Source: Branchiostoma floridae
Lineage: Eukaryota > Chordata > Leptocardii > Amphioxiformes > Branchiostomatidae
Reading direction: 5' to 3'
DNA: 64,000 nucleotides
Assembly: GCF_000003815.2 (NCBI RefSeq)
Contig: NC_049980.1
Coordinates: 11,981,757 to 12,045,756 of the forward strand
Below are positions 58,547 through 64,000 of this stretch, piece by piece. The notes beneath the pieces are model-generated. The model did no database searches. It was given only the letters and a program-made list of their open reading frames with translations, and was not told the DNA's origin. A program made the position numbers and the translations under genes. The stretch's first letter is position 1; each line of letters begins with the position of its first letter.

Positions 58547-60763
58547 GTGAGTCGGTCCACTTGAATGTGTCAGACTGCAATATGTCCACATACGACTAAT
58601 ATCATGTATGCTTTAAGTTTGCAGCTAAAGTCATGCAGGAAAAAAAGATAATGCCCTAATTTTAAAGGCAGGGTTTGACATACAAAAGCCAGAATGAAGG
58701 CAGAAAGTGACAGTGTAAAATGGTTTGAAGTCCCAGAAAGTCTGTAAAACATGTTCAAGAGGCATAAGCTGTAAGTACTGTTTGTGATTATCTATCCCAT
58801 ATTGGCCAGGACACAGGATGTTGCCCATTAGCTGGTGGCCAGATAATCTTGGTTATTTGTGCTTCTCATTATAGCTAATTGGTCTGTCCCAAAGGGCTCT
58901 CATGATCAACATGACAAGATGCCCCCTAGAAGTGGAATGATAATCCTCAGGAACAGCTTCTGTGTGTAAAGAGTACACAAAGTCCTTCAAGGGTGCATTA
59001 TGAAAAATCCTCACTTGTAACAGTGAACAAGAACAAACAAAATCATCTCAATAATCATAGAAATGAATTAATAAGTACCAGTAATCAGTGTTAACATCCT
59101 TCAACAATCTATATGAAATCTCTTAAGTATCAAGGACAAGTAAATTGGCTTGAACTGGCCTTGAAGGCATGTTCCTGTCAGTGGTTGCCCATCCGTAGGT
59201 GGAGGTTATCTTAACTTGTCTTTACTTGTTAAAGTTGGGCTTTACTTGAGTGACAGCTGAGTCTCAAATCCTTAGCCTGGAGTCCAGCCTAGTTCACTTT
59301 GGTCTGCTCCAAAAGGTTGCAGGTACGGACCATTGGGAGTGGACCAAAGTGAACACAGCAAACAATCTTGCCTTGAAAGTATTGTATGTAATGCCACAGC
59401 AGTCTCCAGATCACATTTGAAAAAGAGTGATCCATTCTTCCTTTCTTTTAGAATTAACTCATTATAGTGATTAACATGCACTTTAAGTTTCACAGCACTC
59501 ACTGACAGTTTGCAGTTGTGAACAGAGAAACTGGATCTCTGTGTACGTATACGTGATCCTGTGGCAATATTTATCTTCATCCAAGTCCTTGCTAGTATCC
59601 TTCATCCTTTGAAAGCCAAACATCATATTTTTCACCTAGACTGAGTATTTAGTAGGATTGTCTTTAGTAAACTTGGAGAGGTTAAGGTTACAGGGAGAGA
59701 GGATTTGTGTACATTTACTATGGCACACTTGTCACAAAAGCAAAGTACTATTCCCAGAAGTTGAAGCGAATTTCAAAGAAGACTTGAGACAGATAATGGT
59801 TTGTCATTATGGATCCAACTGTAAGGTACAAAGGCTTGCCTTTGATCGATTAATTTTAAATACAAGTCTGAGTACAACACACTATAGAGATTAGATGTAG
59901 ACAAGAAAACTACCCGGTTAGCTGTGTAAATCTGTAATTTATAGCTAAGTAAGGGCAGACCATAAACACCTAAGTAACTCTAACCTTACTGCCGCCCAAT
60001 CACTGGCATCATTCCAATAACTGTAACCTACAGCAAATACTGGATCTTTTATCTGTCAAAAGGTCCTTTGGAGTAATTGATAATTCGATTGGCTGCTTGT
60101 TGTTCTTTCAAATCAAGATTCCCTTTTCTCCAAAGAAAAGGCTTCCCTTACAAACAAGAAAATGTGTTCCCAGAAAAGTGCTAATTTTACAGTTGGGTAA
60201 AGCTGTACCCATACCCTTTGTTCTTTTATGATAATCTATTAGTGATTTGTTAAGGGCCACTGGTAGACAGGCCAGACAGAAGGCACAGCTCTCATGTATA
60301 TGTATGGTAGAGATAGCGGAAGAAAAGCACCATTATCTCGCAGCTATTCATGCAGACAAAGGATTCCCTAATTTGCCTTTCTCCCCTGCTTCCCTGAGAT
60401 AGAAAAGTCCAAACTTTTTTTGGGACATCTTAACTTAAGTTCATTCATAGGGGTGTTTAGACTTGGCATGATTTTTCCTATCACCCTTTTTATGCTAAGC
60501 AATTATGGAATAAAGCAAATTGATTAAGACTTTGCAATACTTCACTTTTCGTTTTAGTGACGATGAAAGACAGAGTTTTGTTGTGTGACATTAATGCTAC
60601 GGGGGATCCTCCCCTTTTTTGTACATTGGAATGACCCAGAAAAAGCAGAAATCCTCCATCCAAGCTGAGCTTAGTGGTGCTTAGTCGGGGTTTAAAGCTG
60701 GACTGCAGTAGGGGACGTTTTGTTACTCAGCCAAGAACTTGTGTGGTAATAGTTTCCAGCTTC
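58547..60763. other. Laminin intron 46, left part
   Basis: No LE, coiled-coil or LG coding segment is visible. A foldback of about 19-bp arms lies at 59292-59354 (gttcactttggtctgctcc and its partner). The remainder is unique-looking AT-rich sequence. Confidence 0.5.
59292..59354. repeat. Short foldback
   Basis: gttcactttggtctgctcc pairs with gggagtggaccaaagtgaac around a 26-base loop, with one or two mismatches. Confidence 0.65.
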
Positions 60764-60857
60764 ATGGAGATAGTCCTAAGACTTGGTGCAATGGCCATCA
60801 GGATTTCCCTGTTGTTTGCCATTGTTTTTGTGCCTCTGGATGGGAGTGGAGTACCAG
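60764..60857 (+). CDS. Candidate alternative first exon (signal peptide) for an N-truncated laminin alpha
   Basis: ATG at 60764 encodes MEIVLRLGAMAIRISLLFAI followed by VFVPLDGSGVP and a phase-1 donor (CCAG|gtgagc). This is a typical signal peptide: basic n-region, a hydrophobic core ISLLFAIVFV, then small residues. A second ATG at 60791 (MAIR) would also work. The exit phase equals that of exon 46 at 58546, so it could splice to the same downstream exon beyond the window. A TTTAAAG element lies at 60690-60696, about 70 bp upstream of the ATG. In vertebrate LAMA3, an internal promoter in the equivalent part of the gene makes the short alpha-3A chain. A nested unrelated gene is the main alternative. 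Confidence 0.5.
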
Positions 60858-63800
60858 GTGAGCGTATAAATCTTAAGGCTTTCTCTCAGTTAGCTGCTTG
60901 GGGATAGAGTCAAGCAGAGTAGAGAGACAAGCAACATCATGTCTGTAATCAATTTAGAAACAAAAGGAATGTCAACCTATAACTATCAAGTATAAAAAAT
61001 TATATATTAGTTGAATGACAAAACAACTTTGAAGTAGTTTGCTTATTCCAAAATTTCAGTACTAAAAAAGTCCTAGACATTGTTGCCATTAGATTGAAAT
61101 AGTTCTTTTCTTAACATTCTGCATGAAACATCACTGTCTTATTTGCTTGTAGAAAAGAAAATTATTAGTGCACTTCAATTATTGTCTCGCTATCACTGTA
61201 GACTGCTATCAATTACTTTATACCCAGGATTCTGCAAAGGCCTGTCAGTATATCTAAAAGGATAGACCCTCCTTGGTCTGACCCATTCTGACTTTAAACT
61301 TGAACCCCCATATCTGTGCCATGCTTGATTATTGTTCAGGGCAACATTCAACCTGGTGGCGAGTAATTTGTTCCCTGAGATAATATTCCCTGGGTCCCCA
61401 CCTGTTAGCTGTCCTGTGGAAGTGTCAGAGTTGATCAGGCACTTCTGACTTTGAGAAAAACCTTGTTTTCACTGGGAGGTATTTCTTGTCAAGTGTAATA
61501 ATTTCCCAGAGTACTAGAGTTACATCCCCCATGTCTCTGGCCTTGTTTACCATTCTGAGAGCAATATTTCTCTTCTTCACAGCAGGTACATATTGAACTC
61601 CTTGAGAAAATAAACTTTTTGTAAGACACAGGTTATAGTGAAACACAGATGGCCATATATCTAGCACTGCTTGGAGATCTTAACTGGTTCTCTTGCAGTT
61701 CTTCAAAATGGGTGCAATGATTTCTTAGCAAATCTGTCATAATGGTTAAGTCATTTTCTATTTGAAACTTTGAAACTGTGTTTGGAGCCCTTTAATTATG
61801 AGTATCCCTCAACCATACATTCCAGAGTCTGAGTGTGCATATCTTGATATCTTGAAAAAAAGAAAGAAATTTATGTATGTCAATAAAGTACTTTTTAGAA
61901 TTTATTCCCTTGCTACAAATTGTTTTTCTTTGCTGGGAGGCACATTCAATTCTTAGTGAAGTAGAACAAATTTCCGGCCAGAAGACTGGTCCTCTGAAGA
62001 GGTTCATTTCCTGCAGGTGTTGCTATAGGTTAGGCAATATTTCTTGGTCAAAATATATTAAAGTAGCATACATGTACATGTATGTACATCTTGATTCAAG
62101 CTTTGGGTACTGTTGTCTGGCAGGTATATATATACGTGTGACTAAGTACCATGTAATACCAGACTGCGTGAGAAGGAAGCACACTGTAAAGTAATACACT
62201 GAGGCTAAGCTTAGAAGATAAGCTAGAGAGACAGCTAGAAAGTAACGTGTTATTTACATTTCTGGGATTTGGGTATTGCCTATTGTATGTTTGTCTTAAG
62301 AATCTTCCCTTGCAGAAAAAATAGAAATCTGGTTTAGTTCCTTGAACTTTCCATACTTTGACTCCTGAAATTCAAGTGCACCTGTCTAGAAAGTTCAGAC
62401 TAAAGGAAAAGTCAGTTTTAAGTAAGCCAAGAAAGGCTCCCAAAGGCAGGGATTCTATACCATACTTTGTTATTGTTATGCCCATGGAGGGTGACTCCAA
62501 TATCCAAATATTTTGGATGTTTTAGTGACATATCCATAGCCTAATTTGCATATTTTTTTATTCAAATGTTATCTTTCCTTGTTCAAAATACTCAGAGAGG
62601 TCTTTTGAATGTTACGTTGACAACTTTTTTTCACTTACTGATTTCTAGTCTTCATTTGCTTTTCTTATTCTTCTGGACATGTAAGACTGCTCAGAAGAAT
62701 GTTATGTTGAAAGATTGTGTATTCAAGCAGCTCAAGCATTTTGAGTTCCAGGGACTCATCTTTCCATGCAGAATGCCCAGGAATCCTTGATGGGTTCAGC
62801 AATGCAGACTTGGTTATTCTAGCCCAGCCATGCCTGGCTCATGGCAATTAAGGGTCCCTCTAGTGAACTGTGTGGAATGTAGGTCCCTTCTCATGGAAAT
62901 GTATCTCTATTGTTTCATCTAAGTACCATGTTGCAGTCCCCTGCTTCCCAGGACTTACTGGCTGTCTGCCAGGGAATTTGTCTGTATGCAGAGAAGATTA
63001 CACAGGGGGTCAACAGGTCAAAGATAAGTTTACATGTTGCCATGGCAACTGACACCTGTCCCAGGGTTCAGGGGTTCTAGCACAAATATGTAGATTTGTA
63101 GGTTTGAATTCTGACACTACTCTAACAGCAGACCTTGACCTAAGACCTCAGCAAAGCCCTTAATGTTTGGAATTTTTAACACTTGGGGATGGATGACAAT
63201 GGGTCTTGGGCGCCATTATTTTTTAAGTCATTAGATTTTTTGGCACAATATATAAAGTAGAATATCCTGTCCAATTTTGTGACAGTTTTAAAGATTTTTT
63301 TTATGACACTTTTAAAGATATATAGACGGTTGCAAGAAATTCCATGTGCACTGGTCCATATAATGTTGTTTCTTCACTTTTCAAAGGGACAGAAAGTTTT
63401 GACTAAGAGTTTCCATCAATGTACACTGTAACAGCTGTAGAGATTTCTTTTCAATAATTATTGATAATCTCAGTCCATCTACATGTAAGGTTATGCGAAA
63501 GCTCAGTGACACATGACTGCTGATACAGTGTTGTTTTTTTGTTCTTTGACTGTACACCCTTGAAATGCCTGCATGACCCCCTATCCCTACTAAATCTGAC
63601 ATAATTCCACACTGAGGAAATGAAAGTAGTAACAAACCAAGCATGTGTGATGACTTCCTGTGGATCTACTGTCTCCTATTCAATACATTAAATGCTGTGT
63701 TAACCTCTGTCTGACCTCCCTTTCCAGGTGAATGGATAGAAAGTGTTAGGTATAAAGGGATGGATCAGTTGATTATCTGAAGAGTGGCATTGGTGTATCA

Positions 63801-64000
63801 CAGAAAACTGTATTTTCTATAAATTAATATAGATAGAAATTGTTATTTGCCACATGTCCCGGTGTCTGAAAAAAAAAGGTCTAAATGGCTAAGGACCTGT
63901 GTGAAAGTAGCCGATGCTCAGTCATTCTGCCTGTCTACAACGTAGACTGTCATTTACTACATGCTTACTATGGGCTCGTTTCAAGATCTGTAGGAAATAG
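60858..64000. other. Laminin intron 46, right part
   Basis: Non-coding as far as I can see. It includes an acatgtacatgt palindrome at about 62070-62085 and a perfect X-box at 63036-63049. No further laminin exon was recognised. Confidence 0.5.
63036..63049. promoter_or_regulatory. Perfect RFX X-box palindrome in laminin intron 46
   Basis: GTTGCCATGGCAAC is a 14-bp perfect palindrome and an optimal RFX-binding sequence. No ciliary gene is seen next to it in the window. It may be a chance match or an intronic enhancer site. Confidence 0.5.

Noticed and set aside
1-64000. tRNA and rRNA genes
   Set aside because: No GGTTCRANNCC B-box with a paired A-box and no rRNA-like segment was seen by eye.

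Overview
The window reads as an intron-rich invertebrate deuterostome nuclear genome, most likely a cephalochordate (amphioxus, Branchiostoma). The basis is a chordate-type ciliary gene (CFAP95), a laminin alpha chain of the alpha-3/alpha-5 class, short GT-AG exons with conserved phases, and many small foldback elements and 5'-truncated LINE tails. The species is an inference. A 100-N assembly gap lies at 4054-4153.

Layout. (1) 347-2208 (+): a secreted fibrinogen-domain (FReD) protein in three exons, followed by an internally deleted mariner element (2442-3023). (2) 4154-5654 (-): the 5' part of an annexin gene (repeat 1 and part of repeat 2) that runs into the assembly gap; the remaining repeats are not in the window. 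(3) 5700-9856: non-coding DNA with a 260-bp foldback element and a diverged pair of direct repeats. (4) 10017-13753 (-): a complete six-exon CFAP95 (C9orf135) orthologue of 221 residues, with an RFX X-box about 350 bp upstream. (5) 14821-16543 (+): a three-exon gene for an unrecognised basic, Ser/Pro-rich protein, divergent from CFAP95. (6) 17291-17805: the 3' end of a non-LTR retrotransposon. (7) 18589 to beyond the right edge (+): a laminin alpha gene. I place 46 consecutive exons whose phases join, giving about 2113 codons. They cover the signal peptide, LN domain, a long LE array, the L4b domain, an LE block, the L4a domain and a last LE block. The coiled coil and LG domains must lie to the right of the window. 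Intron 1 is about 14 kb.

The laminin locus holds the most interesting signals. An in-frame terminal exon (38271-38440) after the third LE repeat would give a short, secreted LN-LE protein resembling the vertebrate LaNt proteins and netrins. A signal-peptide exon with a phase-1 donor (60764-60857) after the last LE exon would give an N-terminally truncated chain, in the manner of vertebrate laminin alpha-3A. An 18-bp micro-exon lies within L4b. Introns 26, 27, 32 and 40 carry arrays of a motif that closely matches the vertebrate RE1/NRSE (REST-binding) consensus, all in one orientation, with the core better conserved than the surrounding sequence. A pogo-like foldback transposon ends 38 bp before exon 20.

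All splice sites were read by eye, so boundaries may be off by a base or two. No database search was possible.
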